Assembly: GCA_902728285.1 (NCBI GenBank)
Contig: CACVBU010001147.1
Coordinates: forward strand, 128,443 to 192,442
From: Clytia hemisphaerica
Lineage: Eukaryota > Cnidaria > Hydrozoa > Leptothecata > Clytiidae
Direction of reading: 5' to 3'
Length of the DNA: 64,000 bases
In this document: in pieces, positions 40,343-55,300 of the stretch
Numbering within the stretch: the stretch's first letter is position 1
Layout: every line of letters begins with the position of its first letter
Notes under the pieces: generated by a model
The model's input: the letters and a program-made list of their open reading frames with translations, nothing else
Told to the model about the DNA's origin: nothing
The model's database searches: none
Translations under genes and position numbers: made by a program

Positions 40343-43300
40343 GTAATCATTTTTTGCATATAAATTTCAGTTAATTATAAACCTTGATATTTTTTATAAA
40401 GAAGGATGAGCTTTTATGAAAAGGGTGAGGATCAAATTACAAGTTTATCCTTGTTATAAGTAATACTTACTGTACTCTTCAAGAGTTAACTGTACTCTTT
40501 GAAATCCTTCTCAACCAATCAGATTCTTGTAATTTCGTTGTGTTGATAATTACTTTCAAAATTTCAAAATTTATTATAATTTTTGAGATGTTCAATTAGA
40601 TTTCAAAAATTGCATGCTAAATTTTAGCTTAAAATCTATTTTTTACAAGACATATCATCACAACTAAATTTCCACAGAGAATACAAACATATTTTGATAA
40701 TTTCTTTGTCTCAAATTTTTATTATTTTATTCTAGGATAAATCGATGTCAATCAAACACTCTACTCTAATGAGAGTTGAAGAACGCGAGAAGAAGAAAAT
40801 GGACACTCTGAAAAGAAAATTACATACAGAAGATAATAGTAGGAAATCTCTCTGATCGTTAAATCTAAGCATGTTTCTAAAGAGAAATTCATATTTGATC
40901 GTTAGAGTGCAATTTCTATAGCTGTCTTTGCTAAAAATTCAGGCTCTTCTTTTTAACAGTTGATAAGAGTGGAACAGTAACCAAAGGCTCTACCAACAGA
41001 TTTTGGTGGTAATTTTGAATTATTTTTCAACTAATTATTACTTTATTCATAGCAAAATGGCTGGACCATGAGAGAACTTTGCGGGAATGTGGAGTCATTG
41101 ACAATACCATTGTTATTTTGAGGTATAGACTTTACCACATTAAATCTTTTGTATCCTACACAGCTGTGGATGTCTATGCTAGCCTCATTTCTATGCTTTT
41201 CTACATCAATCAATCAGTGTTGAAACTTTTCCGCCTGTAGACGAAAGTCCGTCCAATTGAATTTTCTAACATTCCAAATAACAAGCCTTTAAAGCAGAAA
41301 TTTTAGACTTTCCGTCCAGATTAACCAAAGCTGGTTGCAACACTGATCAATGTTTATGATTGTTAAGAAAGATGGAAGAATGGCACAAAAAAGATTCACA
41401 ATGTATACTTATGTGAAACATAAAGAATCATAAGAATGTAACCAAATCAAAATAAAACATAGCATGTTTTTATTTGAATAATATCTTGACGCTTATGTGT
41501 CTTTCTGAGTGTATACTTTGATAATCAGCCTCTTTTTTATCAACCATTTCTTTATACAGGCGAAAGTTGATTTACGAAAAAAATGCCAACATTAAGAATC
41601 CAGTTGAAATCAATCTTTTGTATTCACAATCACGAGATGCTATTTTGGAAGGAGTTTATCCATGTCCAATGGAAGATGCTGCCAAGGTTAATAGATTTAT
41701 TTAAATCTTTAATTGTGGAATTAAGAAAATCAAAATTAAAGAAAACCCCATTCAACAATGCACTTCTTCAATAAAAAGACATGATAAGTGGAATTATTTC
41801 TTTTAAATGACTGAAAATTTCATATTTTAGTTTGCTGCATTGACAATACAAATTCAATATGGTGATTATGATGAAGGAAGATACAGATCTGGTCAAATTG
41901 AGTACGTACAATTTTCACTGAAGCATTTTATCAAAAATTGAAAAATATATCAAAACTTTTTGAAATTTGTCTTATCAGGGAATCCCTCAAATAGATTCAT
42001 TGGTCTCTATTGGAAGCAAAGCTTTGTTATTTGAAACAATTAAAAGTGTGGCCAACCTAAGTGATCTAGGCTTGTGATAAAGATTGATAGCTTTGTAGGT
42101 ACTGATGCCAAAGGCTTCTAAGAACCTCTTGTTTTACTAATGAATGTGTCTTTTTTTTGTAGTTTCAAAGATGCCCTTGGAAAAGAATATCTCAAACGAA
42201 AAGATGTTGAAAAGAAAGTCAAGGAGGTAACAAAAAAGTTCATTTGACATTTGACTGCAAGTTTTAAGAATCGCTCTTCATTTTCTTTATAACAAATTTA
42301 TTCTTCTTATCCTTAGGAACACAAGCTTATCATGGGATTAGATGCATTGACAGCAAAATATAAATACATTCAAATTTGTCAAGGTCTTCCCACCTATGGT
42401 GTAACCTTCTTCCTTGTCAAGGTGAGAATTCATGAATGAAAATTGTCACCGTTATAACTTTGGTCTGTTAGTAGTAAGCAATAGTAATCCATCTTAGTTG
42501 AGATGTAGAATTTTGATATTCATCTTCATAATAAAAGAAATTTTAGCTCATCAACAAATACATTTAACTCCTTTTGTGTGCTATTGAGAGTACTATTTAA
42601 AGGTCTTTTTCCAACAGAAACTTTTTGGTATCTTCACTTTTTGGTATTTTCAAATTCACCTGTCCACTACTAAAGATAAGCGATCACATATTTTTTGTCA
42701 TCATAGGAGAAAATGAAAGGGAAGAACAAATTGGTGCCTCGTTTACTTGGAATCAATAAAGATGATGTACTACGTGTTGATGAAAAAACAAAACAAGTAC
42801 GAATAGCTTTCTACATCATCACATCGGAGGCTAATCCGTATCATAGTGGAGTCTCTTTAGCTTGAACCTGCTCTATAACTCGAATGTCTCCTTAACTCGA
42901 AAAAGATTTGCGGTCCCTTCAGTTAACAATGTCTTAAAAACCTTACTCCGTAAACTTGAAATTTAACTTTTTTTAACAAATTTTTGCGTTACTCCACTGT
43001 ATAAGAATCTGTTTGAGGAGAAAAACTTGTGTATATATCAGTGTTGAAATTCATCTGTCTTTAGACAGAAATCAATTCATAAAACATGGATCTTTGTCCC
43101 AATAGTTAGCCCTGAAAGCAGAAACTTTAGACATTACACCAAAGCTGACTGCCACACTGATAATTTATTTCGCAATGTAATGTACTTTGTATATATAACA
43201 AATGAGAGATATAATTATGTATCTTTGTTTTGTGTTTTTTTTTTTATTTAGGTTTTGAAAACCTGGCCTTTAACACAAGTCAAGAGATGGGCTGCTTCTC

Positions 43301-46300
43301 CAAAAAGTTTCACACTTGTAAGTTATTGTAGCATTTTCTGTTAAATCGATTTATATAATGGAGTAACTTTCTAGGGGGGTGCTCAATGGAATGCCATAGT
43401 ACTACTAACTTAAGGGAAGATATTTTTTCTGGAAGAATTTTTCGTGGAATTTAATTTTGCAAATCACAGCTCAAAATTTGGAAGTTTCAGGGAATTTAAT
43501 TTTGGGGATTTGTTAAAAAATAGCAAAAGTAAATTTCTCGGTAATTTTGTTCTGCAGAAATTTTTTTCCTTAATAAGTAAGACGATGAGAATTTATCAGT
43601 TTTTTTAACTAAATGTTTTCTTACATTTTAACAAAACAAAATTTGCGTTTAATTTTTAGGATTTTGGTGACTACACAGAGGGTTATTATTCTGTACAAAC
43701 TCAAGAAGCTGATCAAATTGCGAATCTGATTTCTGGCTACGTTGATATCATCTTGAAAAAGGTGTGTAGTTTGATCATTCACATTTACATTTTGCTTAGT
43801 TCAAGTCTCTCATATTGTAACTCAATGATGTAAGTTTCTTGGTACCAATTTTGTTTCAGTTTAAATCAAACACTCAATTTTTTACAAGCAAATTTGCTTA
43901 ACAAGATATTGACCATGCATTTTAAGAGATGTAGAGAAATTGAATACCAACTCTTACTATCTATTATCTTAATAGAGGAAAGCCTTGGAATTTGTTGACG
44001 ATGACCAGGACGAGCAAGGAATCATCAAAGAAGATAATATCACACCTCACCGATCCACAACAGTTGTGCGTAACAAAGCTCCCAAGAAACCCAAATCACA
44101 CCAACAAAACGAACAACCAAGCATGGGTATGAACTCTGGTCAAAAAGCTCTCATGGATGGTATCAACGATAACCGAAAAATACAAATAGAAGACTTTTTG
44201 ACTGCTTCTCCTGAACTACCTGTCTATGGTAGTGACCCTGTAAGTTTACTATTATACCTGCACATGCATTACGCCATATTTCAAAACCTTGCTTTTAGTT
44301 TCATAATATTATTTCTTTCATGAAAAATTCACAACACGAAAACAGCCACTTGATCAAAAACCTCATCATTCATTGAGAAGCTGAATTTCTCATAATATTG
44401 TGGAAAGGTTATTTTATGCCCTTTTGATTAAAAGTGCTCTTATTGATGTTTTAATCTCAAGCCAGGGAGAACTTTACAAGTAAGGTCATTTGATAGTATG
44501 AAATGAAAAAAGTTTTTTGTTTTAGTTTTGTTCTTTTGTATTGTATAATAAGTGCTCTTTGTCTTAGCAATCACAAAGCCCATTTTTGTATTGCATTTAA
44601 TAACCTTCCTCTGTCTTCAGCAATCACAAAGATGGTTGGAAAACCAACAAGAGTTTACAAAGAACGACATAGCAAACCGTCTGGCTGCAACATCAGCTGC
44701 AGTAGCTGGTATCGTTTCTGCCACATCTGGTGACCCAGATGACGTCAATTATACTGAAGTTGGTGCTGGTGTCTCTGTCATGTAAGTCTTGCAAAACTTT
44801 TGTGTCTATTGTGGTTCTTGTTCTCATGGAAGACAGTCATATATTTTAATGTCATTGTAGAATGAGTGAAATCTTTTCCTAATCACTTCTGTCAGGCTTT
44901 TGAAATATCCATTTTCCATCTTCAGTATTTTTGGACTTAAAATAACCTTAAAATTGTTGAAAAAGATCTGTTTTTAAGACTAAGAACCACCCAGAACCAA
45001 ATAATGTTTTTCTTCATTTTAGTAACTCCAATTTGGAAGATTTGATGCGAGGTCTTCGAATGTTCAACACCTTGATAGGAGACGAGGACGACAGCAATGG
45101 TTTGTTGAAAGCTGCTAGAAACCTCTCTGATGCTTTTGGAAACTTTCTTGGTGCTCTTGACCCAACCACCGGAAAGGTATATCTTTGAGCCAGCCGTAAA
45201 ACATTTTATTTTTTGCAGTCATCGAGGCAAAAGGACTAAATCTCAAATAAGTGACTGAGAAAAAAGTTTGACCCTTATTTCACTGCAAGAAAAGGGCCAA
45301 TCGTAAAATCTCTGTTTTCTCAGACACTTATTTTTTAGATTAGTCTTATTTACCACGATGGAAGCCATACGTTAAAATTATTCGTGCAAAATCACATAGA
45401 CCTGCACAGACATGGCCATTCGATCTACCTCTAATTAATATCCATAATGTTATTAAATGGATTAATAAATCAACCCCCTAAAACTCTTGTGTTCTAAACA
45501 TCCTCTCGTTTAACTTTCTTTTTTCCATAGCCACGTCAAGATTTACTGAATTACGCCGGGGAAATTGGTTTATTGTCTGCTGAAATCATGAATGCTCTTG
45601 GTGATCCTAACACTGACGCTGATTTTGAAGATCTCTTGTTGAGACTTGCCAAAGCGGTTGCCACAGCCGCCGCACAATTAGTGTTACAAGCCAAAAACGT
45701 CGCTGAAAATTCAGATGAAGGAACCAGGGATGAGATTATCGATGCTGCAAAACAGACTGCACTGACAACTTCACAACTTGTGGCTTGCACAAAGGTCTTG
45801 GCACCGCACATGAACAGCCCTATTTGCCAGCAACAAATGGTAGAAGCTGCAAAATTGGTGGATTCCAGTGTTGATAATGTCCAAGGAATATGTCTGGTAA
45901 GTTCTGGTTAACTGCAGATTACACGAAACAACAATTCAAACCTTTTTCTATACGTAAAAAGTGTAATGAAAAATATATACCTTTTCCATTCAAAATGTGT
46001 TTTTCTTCTGAGACAACTTTTTCTAGGGATTTATGTTAGGAACAGATCATGCTGATTACCCTCTTAAATTGTGCCATAGGTTATAAAAACTTGAAAAAAC
46101 ATCAATTTTTAGGGTAGGAACCATTTTTGGTTTCCCTACCTGGGCTTTTAGGGTCCACCGACGGCTCAAAGGGGCCGTCCTAGGAGTGATTTTTTTCTTT
46201 GTCAAAAAATAGTCATGTGACCCCTCATTGGAAAGAGAATTTCATGCAGATTCCAAAAAAGGTCAAAAGTAGTGGTTAAAAATGAGGTTATAAATAGTTA

Positions 46301-49300
46301 TGCCTGCTAAAAAATGATGATTTTGTGATTTTCCCTCTAAAAACACATGTTGAGTATATTAAGCTCTTACAATCATTTACCTATCAAAATCATTAATCTT
46401 TGATCAATACTTTCAAAACAATCATACAGAGTTGAGTAAATCAGACTTTTTGTCCTTGGATAGCAGTATTTTTTCAAGAGCTCAGTAAGTATATGTATGA
46501 AGAAAATGGTACTCAATAAAAAGACGACATTCTTGAGCAAGCAAATCCAAATAACTTTAAAAAAAATTTAAAACCCTCCAAAGAAGTCAAGGTAATTAAA
46601 CTTGAATAGGCTGATAAAGTCAAACAACAGAAAACTGAAGCCTTTACTGAAAAAGGAAAGGTAAGTTTGAGTGAAAGGTCAAAAAGTACTCATTATTGGA
46701 GACTTTAAAAAAGGAAAGTATCCCAGGCCCATTTACCTCAGAAGAAGAAATTTTAAGAAGTATGTAAAAACAAACTTGGATGATAAACTTAAGATGAAAA
46801 AAGGATGTATAATATGCTAAAATTACATGCATGTCTTGTCTCTCAAGCGAACAGCTGCATTCTTTAGTTTGAAAAAAGATTATCGCAACCTCTCCACGAA
46901 AGAGCATGTTGAAAACTTGAGCTCTATTAACTGCACGTTGTTGCCCTTAGATAACTATTGGAGATCTTAGCAATGTTATGCATGGAACTGTGGGTAAGAG
47001 GGATGATAGTAAATCACTAAAACTGGAACTCAATTCTCCTTTACAAGGTCAAGGGAATGAAACAGTACAAAAAGATAAAACTTGTGATATCACCTTTTAG
47101 CACGAGGGTAATGAGACAAAATGGCATTTAGGAGTAGTAGAATTTAAAGTTCAACCATTAACAGTTTCATACATGACACAAACTGATAAAAGCAGACACA
47201 ACTGGACATTCCCTGAAAAGGCTGAAATAAATAAAACATCTGTCGACCAAGTAATTGCGACTAAAATCAAAGTCCAATATCTTGGAACTGCGAGGATAAA
47301 ATGTTGTCAAAAATATTTCACTAAAAAAACCTTTTTCAAGAGCAATATAATGTACTCTACAACCTTATCACTTCATTTTTGCTGCATAGTCATGATGTTT
47401 TTCTTAATCTACATTAAATTACCTTTCAAATGAGGGGTAACTTGATAGGTTTTTGAGAATTCTTTTTTTAGGCCACCTAGCAGTGAGATTCCGAGGTGGG
47501 CGTGGCCATAAAGGCCCGGTAGGGAAGTCAAAAAAAGTTTCTACCGAATTTGTTCTACTTTTTATGAAATTATACATGTTTTGGCACATTTTGAAGGGGT
47601 AATCAGTTTATGATTCCAAAAATCCATTTTTAACATAGATCCCTTCTTCTTCAATCAAAAAGGAAAAGCAAAAATGATTTTATTTGTGCAGTCTACAGAC
47701 TAAACACTTAAACGTATTTACTCATTGTATTTTGTTGTTTATAAAAAGTATTATTAAGATATAAGGCGAGGCCAATCTGATTTGTTGTTTTAAGGGCCAA
47801 GCTACCCAAAAAAGAGCGTCTATTGGTCGGTCGGCGAAAAAATAAAAGTAGAACATCACCTATAAAATCTCCTAAAAAGGCAGCAAAAACTACAACATCT
47901 TGACAAAAATGCGGAATAGAAAATAAAAAGACAAAAAGCTCGAATTCATGGATGAATTGAATAAATTTGGCAGTCTGTAAAGCAATGAAAATAAATTAGT
48001 ACTACCAAAATCAATTTTATTTTTATTTCGCTTTCGCTTTCTGGAATTTCAGGGTCGGTTGGGCCCGTAAAACAACCAATCAAATTGGTCTCGCCTAAGG
48101 GATCTGATATGTCAATGAAGAAGTGCTAAATCAATTCAGGAATGAAACGAGAAAAATTACATCCACGACTGAGAGATTGCTACAGTATTTATACAATCAT
48201 CATTTTTTTCGAAAAAGTTTCCGTAGACGGCCTATGGACTGAACACGTAATATTCACTCACTCGTAGAAAGAGTTATAGTAGTTTTTTTCAAGGATTATT
48301 TATAAGAAATAAAATAACACCTACCTTTTTAATTTCCACAGGATTCCACGGATGACGAGAATTCTCAAAACCTGATCAAAGATGCCGCCGCCAAAGTGTC
48401 AGACGCTTTGAACAACCTTCTCAATCAAATTGGGAACGGTGGCAAACAGCCTGAAGACCAGTACGATGACATTTTGAACGCCAGCGATAAATTGTTCAAT
48501 AGTATGGGAAATGCTGATGAAATGGTTAGACAAGCCAAAATCCTCGCACAGGTAAATATTTTCTCTTTTATCTTTGACTTTAAATTGGGTCAGACAGTTT
48601 TGGTAAAGATATTCTCTTTGAGTGAAAGTAAAAAATTTGAAACAATAGATTTGCCTTAAATCCGTCAAGAATCATTTTTCAAAAGCCAAAACCTTTTGTT
48701 AACGATAATTATCCGATGGACTATTATGGAGTTGATTATTATATAGCTAGACGTAGTAACGGAAGGCTTTATATGCGTGATAACCAAAAGAACTGTTAAG
48801 TAAAATTTTATGTTCAATTGTAAATTTTTCGTTTCAGGCCAACTCTTTGCTGGTCAACGGTATCCAAGGAGCAGCAGAAGGAGAGGATGATGATGACTCC
48901 AGTAAGAGGCTACTTGCTGCAGCCAAGGTGCTCGCCGATGCCACCGCTCAGTTAGTGGATGCAGCCAAGGTAGGTCTTTATCTAGGCATGTTTAATTTTA
49001 TTGTTAATACCGTATTTCATTGATTGAATGTGGAGCTTCAAGACTGCATATCTGTTTGCCTTCTACCAATATCCTTAACCATATCGTTTTGAATTACTTT
49101 TTAGTCCCTGTCCGTCTTCCTGGCTACACTTACTCTAATGAAATCTTTGTAAAATCCAATTTTTTGTTTTCTTCTTGCAGGGTACAGCCAAAAATCCCAA
49201 CGACCAAGCCGAACAGGAGAGGTTACGCCGTGCGGCTGAAGACCTTGCAGTGGCCACCAATGCTGCTACCCAGAATGCATTGAAAAAGAAACTGATCAAG

Positions 49301-52300
49301 AGGCTTGAAAATGCGGCTCGTCAAGCTGTTGCTTCGTCAACTCAATTAATCACTGCATCCAAAGCTGCTGGCCCAACCAATAAGAATCCAGCATCTCAAC
49401 AGCAACTCTCAGATTCATGCAAGGTTTGTTGATACTTTTGTGACTTAGTTTAACGTTCAGATAATTCTAAGGTCGTAAAAGTTAGTTAGAATTATGCTAT
49501 GCCTAAACACTACTGTACCATCACCCTTATTACCGAGTTTATGTATGTGTGTTTTTCTGCGACGGGCACGGTAAGGTTCTAATTTGGCTAATTCCTGATC
49601 AACTGAGGACGGCGATAAATTAGCACTTTTACCGTCCTCGATTTTTGGGGGTCACAACTGCGGGTTTTTCCAAGTCGCTTCAGTCACTCTCCCGTCCTCA
49701 AAAGTGCAAATGCATAAACTCGTTATTTAAGAGTCATCGCTATTAGTAAAACGTTTGACTGTTAACAAACAAGTCTTCCGACTAAGGGAGTACAATGAAA
49801 TTGTGATTGTTGTTCTTTTCTTCTAGCCCGTCAATGACCAATGTCATGATCTTATCGCAAGCATCAAAGACAGTCAAAAATATCCGGACCACCAGAAAGC
49901 ACAATTGGGATTGATCACTGCTTCAAAGAACTTTATCCCAGTAAGACTGAGTTTGAGTTATCGAATATTCTGACGATATGTTGGTGAAGTTCCCATCGGA
50001 AAGGAATAATGGTCAGCTTTTGATATGCTGCATTCCCGGTCAGGTTCCACTGTCTTTGCGCGTAAATCATGATGTTTTTTTGATTGAGCCGCGAATCCAT
50101 GAAAACGAAGGTTCAGTTCCGCTCCCTCTGCCAATTCCTTGACGCGTTCTGTCGAAATTTTGAAATCGAAACCTTCCAGATGTTGAAATTTTTCCCGATC
50201 CTCAGAACTTTCTCGTGTCGGAAGAACATTTCTACGGGTAGCGGGTCAGCCTTGGTTTTTTTTAACATTAGGGTATAATTATCTAATATTTTGGTTACTT
50301 TAATCGGATTAATTTTCGCGAGATTAAATTTCGCGATTTCGCGATTTTTTGCCACTTGCGAACACGCGTGAGATTCCTGATTCTCGAAATTAAATCCACC
50401 ACAAAACTTTTAAAATTGTATTTTTGGCGGAGAAACTAGTTCCAAGTCTCCATTTATGGCAAAAAATGGCTATTTTCAGGTTTCTGGCTTATTCGCGAAA
50501 TTAAATCCACGCGAAATATTTCAAAACTCTGACTCGCAAAATTAAATCCAGAAAATTTCGCGATTTTTTTAGCTCGCGAAATTTAATCTCGCGAAATTTA
50601 ATCCGGTTAAAGTAGATCGTTCCTTTCTACTAAGTAAAGATTATTTCTTCCTTCATATCCTTGATTCTTTCTCCTAATGTTCGAATTTTCTTCTTTTTTT
50701 TCAGCCGGGTAATAAGTTGGTGGCCAACTCAAAGGCTGCAGTACCAACAGTCGCAGACAATGCAGCTGCTTTACAACTCACAAAGTCAGGAAAGAACACA
50801 CAAGTTGCACTTGATGAATTAAGATCTGCCGCTGATAAGGTTTGGATTTCTAAGATTTTAAAAATTATTATTAATTGTATTGTTATATTTTTTCAATACG
50901 TATATCAAGTATTGTGCCAAAGCTACATGAAAAGGGATTACAGTAGACTGAATTTAACCATAGTTTAATGACTTAAAATGAAGCTAAAGTAATGACACGC
51001 ACACAGAATAGACTCATTATGCACCCATAAACTTAAACCCAATCCACTTGTGACTCGACTATCCTAAGTTTTTTATGTCTCAAGGTTGTGCTTTCAATGT
51101 ACATTGACAATTTGATTATAAAATCAAATTTTGCCGGTGAAAATTTTAAATTCAACAAAAAAAAAAAAACTTCTTTATTGCACAGGCGGCCGAAGCGTGT
51201 GGTTCATTGGAAATCGATGAAGCTTTGAACGCAGTCAAAATCTTGGAAGAAGAAATTCGAGAAATGAGAGAAGCGGCAAACCATGGCCAATTGAGACCAT
51301 TACCAAATGATGACGTAAGCCGTGATTTTGAACAATGATCTTTATCCTGCTCTTGGATTTTCTTCTCTACTATTTTTGAGATAATCAGTGTTTTCGCCTA
51401 CGTCAATAGTTCAGGTCTTTCCTATTTAGACACATCATTAATAATGCATTTATTGTCTTGTATTGTTAACCGGGTTATTTTTTGACGCGGCCTTTACGAG
51501 ATTTTACGCGATGCAATTGTTCTTTTCGCATGACGGCGGGGTTACATTGCAAGCTAGGTCTTTACTTGATATCGAGCAATATTCTTTATAACATTCATCT
51601 CTTTATTCCAAAATTTCATCCCTTTTGTTTACAGGCCGACGAGAAAGCCTTAGAAGTTGCCGGTTCCGCAAAGACTGTTGGTGCCAACATGGCTCAACTC
51701 TTGACGGCCGCCGCTCAAGGCAACGACAGCTACACCGGCATTGCCGCTCGGGACACGGCCAATGCGTTGAAAGCTCTAACAAATGCCGTTCGTGGTGTTG
51801 CTGCCACGTCTGGCGAACCTTCGGACCAACAGGCCATTTTGAAAGCAGCGCAAGTGGTCATGAACAAATCGGCACAGTTGATCGCAGAAGCTAAACATGC
51901 CCTTGAGGATCCGAATGACCCGGAAAACCAACAGAACCTTGCTCATGTAAGATTTCCTTCCCTTTTTTCTCATACCAAAACGTCATTCGGAAATTGGAAG
52001 CTTTAAAATTATAATAGCATATCAATGAAATGTCATGTTTCCCAAACAAGTACATATATGATATTCTTTCTTTAAAAGGAGCCTCTCTTCGCTCTTTTAG
52101 CCTTCTTATGGTCTACTAAATCTTAGGGATTTAATTAAGTGGAAGATAACCAAAACGCGAATTTTTATGTTTACGCGGAGCTAATTAACCATTTTGAATT
52201 TTTAGGTTGCGAGAGAAGTGTCACGTGCTTTGAGTCACGTGGTCGGTTGTTTACCAGGGCAACGAGTTGTTGAGCGTGCAATCGATGATATCAATGCCAT

Positions 52301-55300
52301 CTCCAAAGCTCTCGGAGATCCTAATGTCCAAGTAAGATCATGTTTTGCTTTTGTACTTTTAGATTAATTATACCAATGCTCGGTGAATCTAGAAATTTTC
52401 ATAAATTCTTTTGTTTGTGCGACGTAAACGTATTCCATCCATGCGGCCGGGTAGCTCAGTCAATAGAGCATTCGCCTTACAATCAAAGGGTAGTGGGTTC
52501 GGTCCCCGTCACCCCTGTAAAATGTAAATGGTCATTGTGGTCAATAATTCCATTGCTTACGCACCATGGTCTACATCGGTACCTTTCCAAGCTGATTTAC
52601 ACTGTTAACTGTCATTAATTCATTTGTGTTAGTTCCCATACACTGAAGAGCCTTTCAGCGCAGTTCAAGAACGTCTTAATGAGACGAGTCTTGCTCTTAA
52701 TACTGCTGCCAACGATGTCGTCCATGCAGCTAAAGGAACGTCTGGCCAGCTTGCAAAAGCATCAGAGAACCTTTCCCACACGTATGGTGATGTACAATAC
52801 AGTGGTCTGGCTTTGGCTGGCAAGTATAACGACAGAGCTGCACAAGATCAGTTGGTCGATAACTTGAGGAACACTTCTAATGCAAGCAGCAAATTGTTGT
52901 TGGCTTCTAAAGCACTTGCCGCCGACCCTGGAGCACCAAACGCAAAGAATCTGCTCGCTGCAGCTGCTAAGTAAGTCAGCCTAGTTTTTCAAAGATAAAT
53001 TACCCTGAACCTCCAATTCTTGTCGCACTGCAGCTTAATCACTTTTGTTATCCTGTGTAAAATGAAGTATTCTTATCGAACCAAAGTATGTACCGGGTGC
53101 GCCACAAAAAAGTTTCTCTCTTTAAAAGTAATTTTCTTGAAATCTAAAAATTTTAAAAGAACCATTCCTATTTTATTGGAAAGGAGAAAAATAAACTTAA
53201 ATTTTGATGGGTCATTTATTGAATTCGATTCATTAAATCAAAAGTTATGCTCAATTGAATAAAAAAGTTACTTTTGGAAAGTGCTCAAAAACGTTAAAAA
53301 TCGACCTATCAAATTATTCAGAAGCATAATTACATGATATATCAGTATTTTTGTTTCAGTCATTAAAAATAATAATTAGCTGTCTAAATGACCTCTTTTT
53401 ATTTAAAGGAAGGTTGAATTTCAATGAAAGGAAGAAAATTCGTCGAAAAAGGCCTAAAAATCTGGTATAATTCATAAAAATACATCAAATATGGGTTTCG
53501 AGGTAGATTCAGCCTTACATAGACTTAATCCAGTCTAGAACCAAAAATTTGAGGAAAATTTCGGTAAAACTAAATCAATTTAATTTTGATGAAGATTTTG
53601 AACCCTTTCGACCCTTCAGTTTCAAAATTTATGTGTTTAGTTAATGAAAAATGCTCTTAATCATGTAAAGGCTATTGCGATTGCCAAATTTAAAGTAAAC
53701 ATTTGATAGGTCGATTTTTAACGTTTTCGAGCACTTTCTGAAATTAACATTTTTATTCAATTGGACATAACTTTTGACCTAATGGATCGAATTTAATAAA
53801 TGACCCATCAAAATTTAAGTCTATCTTTCTTCTTTCCAATGAAATAGGAATGGTTCTTTTAAAATTTTTAGATTTCGAGAAAATTAGTTTCAAAGAGAGA
53901 AACTTTTTTGTGGCGCACCCGGTACAAAATCTAATTGTATCATTGTATTATAATTATGATATCCTAGGATCTTATGACTGAAAATCGAATGTTTGTTTTT
54001 GCTTTTTCTAAACTTTTCATCTCACTTTCCTAGGGGTGTAACTGATGCAATCAACCAACTTTTGGATCAGGTGTTGACGAGCGCACCAGGACAAAAAGAA
54101 TGCGACCAAGCTATCCGAAACATTGAAGGCTTATCACACGTTCTCGATAACCCAGTCGAACCTGTCAATGAGGTTTGAGTTTTTTTTAAATATTTTGCCT
54201 TGTCAACTCTTGCTTTTATTACCAAAACCTTTAATCGGGATTGCTTAGCCATCAGCTGATCATAACTCATAACCTTCGCTACTTTGTTGTTTTAGATATA
54301 AATTTCTATTCCTAGAGCTACAATTTGACTTTTTGACAGTTTGACTTTGATCGTGAAAAATCGGAGAATATCGCCTCAAAAGCAATGTAAATGTGAGGTC
54401 TTCTTTCAACTGTTCATAAGGACAAAAGTTCTCGATGCATTAAAATCGTATCCAATTTATAACTTCAGGTTAATCATACTTGTCTTGTCAATGTTATAGG
54501 CATCGTTCTTCGAATGTTTGGACTCTGCTGCAGAGAAATCACAAGATATGACGAAAGCGGTACAAGATCTCAGTGATTCATTGAAGAAAGAGGACACTGG
54601 TGAACTAGTCAACTCTGTTGGTGTGGCAGCTGATGCTGTTTGTAATCTCACCGAATCAACCGCTCAGGTATGGATTATAATGAATTATATGGTCACTCAA
54701 ACAAATCTAACTGACAACAGTACTATGATAAAGGGCCTTTCCAGAGAATTAACAATCACGATTGGAGATTCTGTCTATGCCCGATTGTACCGCCTCCATC
54801 AGATCGGTGCTATTATAAAATGGTACATGAGTTGCGGTGCTCCTGGGTCTCTACAAGCGGTATCCAGTCAAAAATGATCGTGGTGTAATGCACCTCTTCC
54901 TTAGTAATGGCCGTACAGGCTGATTCCGTGAAATCCAGTTAGGAGCCATCTTCAATCAAAACTCAGCGATAGATCCGAACACTACCAGCTTTTCATCTTT
55001 ATAACCTCCAAATATTCTCTCTTTTCTAGGCTGCATACTTAGTCGCCATTGCTGACCCGTCGAGTACCATGGGACAAGCTGGTCTGGTCGACCAATCACA
55101 ATTTGCAAAAGCACGTGATGCAATCCGCGCGGCCTGTGACGGATTGTTAAGTGACAATGCTAAACAACAGCAGGTAAGAATCGTCGTTGTTATTTGATGC
55201 CGATACAGTTGGCGCTCTCTAGTTCGATTTTCAAGGGGAATTGGATTTTCATCAAATAAGTCAGCGGTGGCTTTCAATTTTATCGAATAATAGAGTGGTG

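Noticed and set aside
51625-51894. Alternate-frame plus-strand open frame in the R5 exon
   Set aside because: Out of frame with talin, and its arginine/serine-rich product is a frameshift artefact.
52445-52517. Functional tRNA-Val gene
   Set aside because: The acceptor and anticodon stems do not pair and the conserved GG of the D loop is AA, so it was listed as a tRNA-like element.
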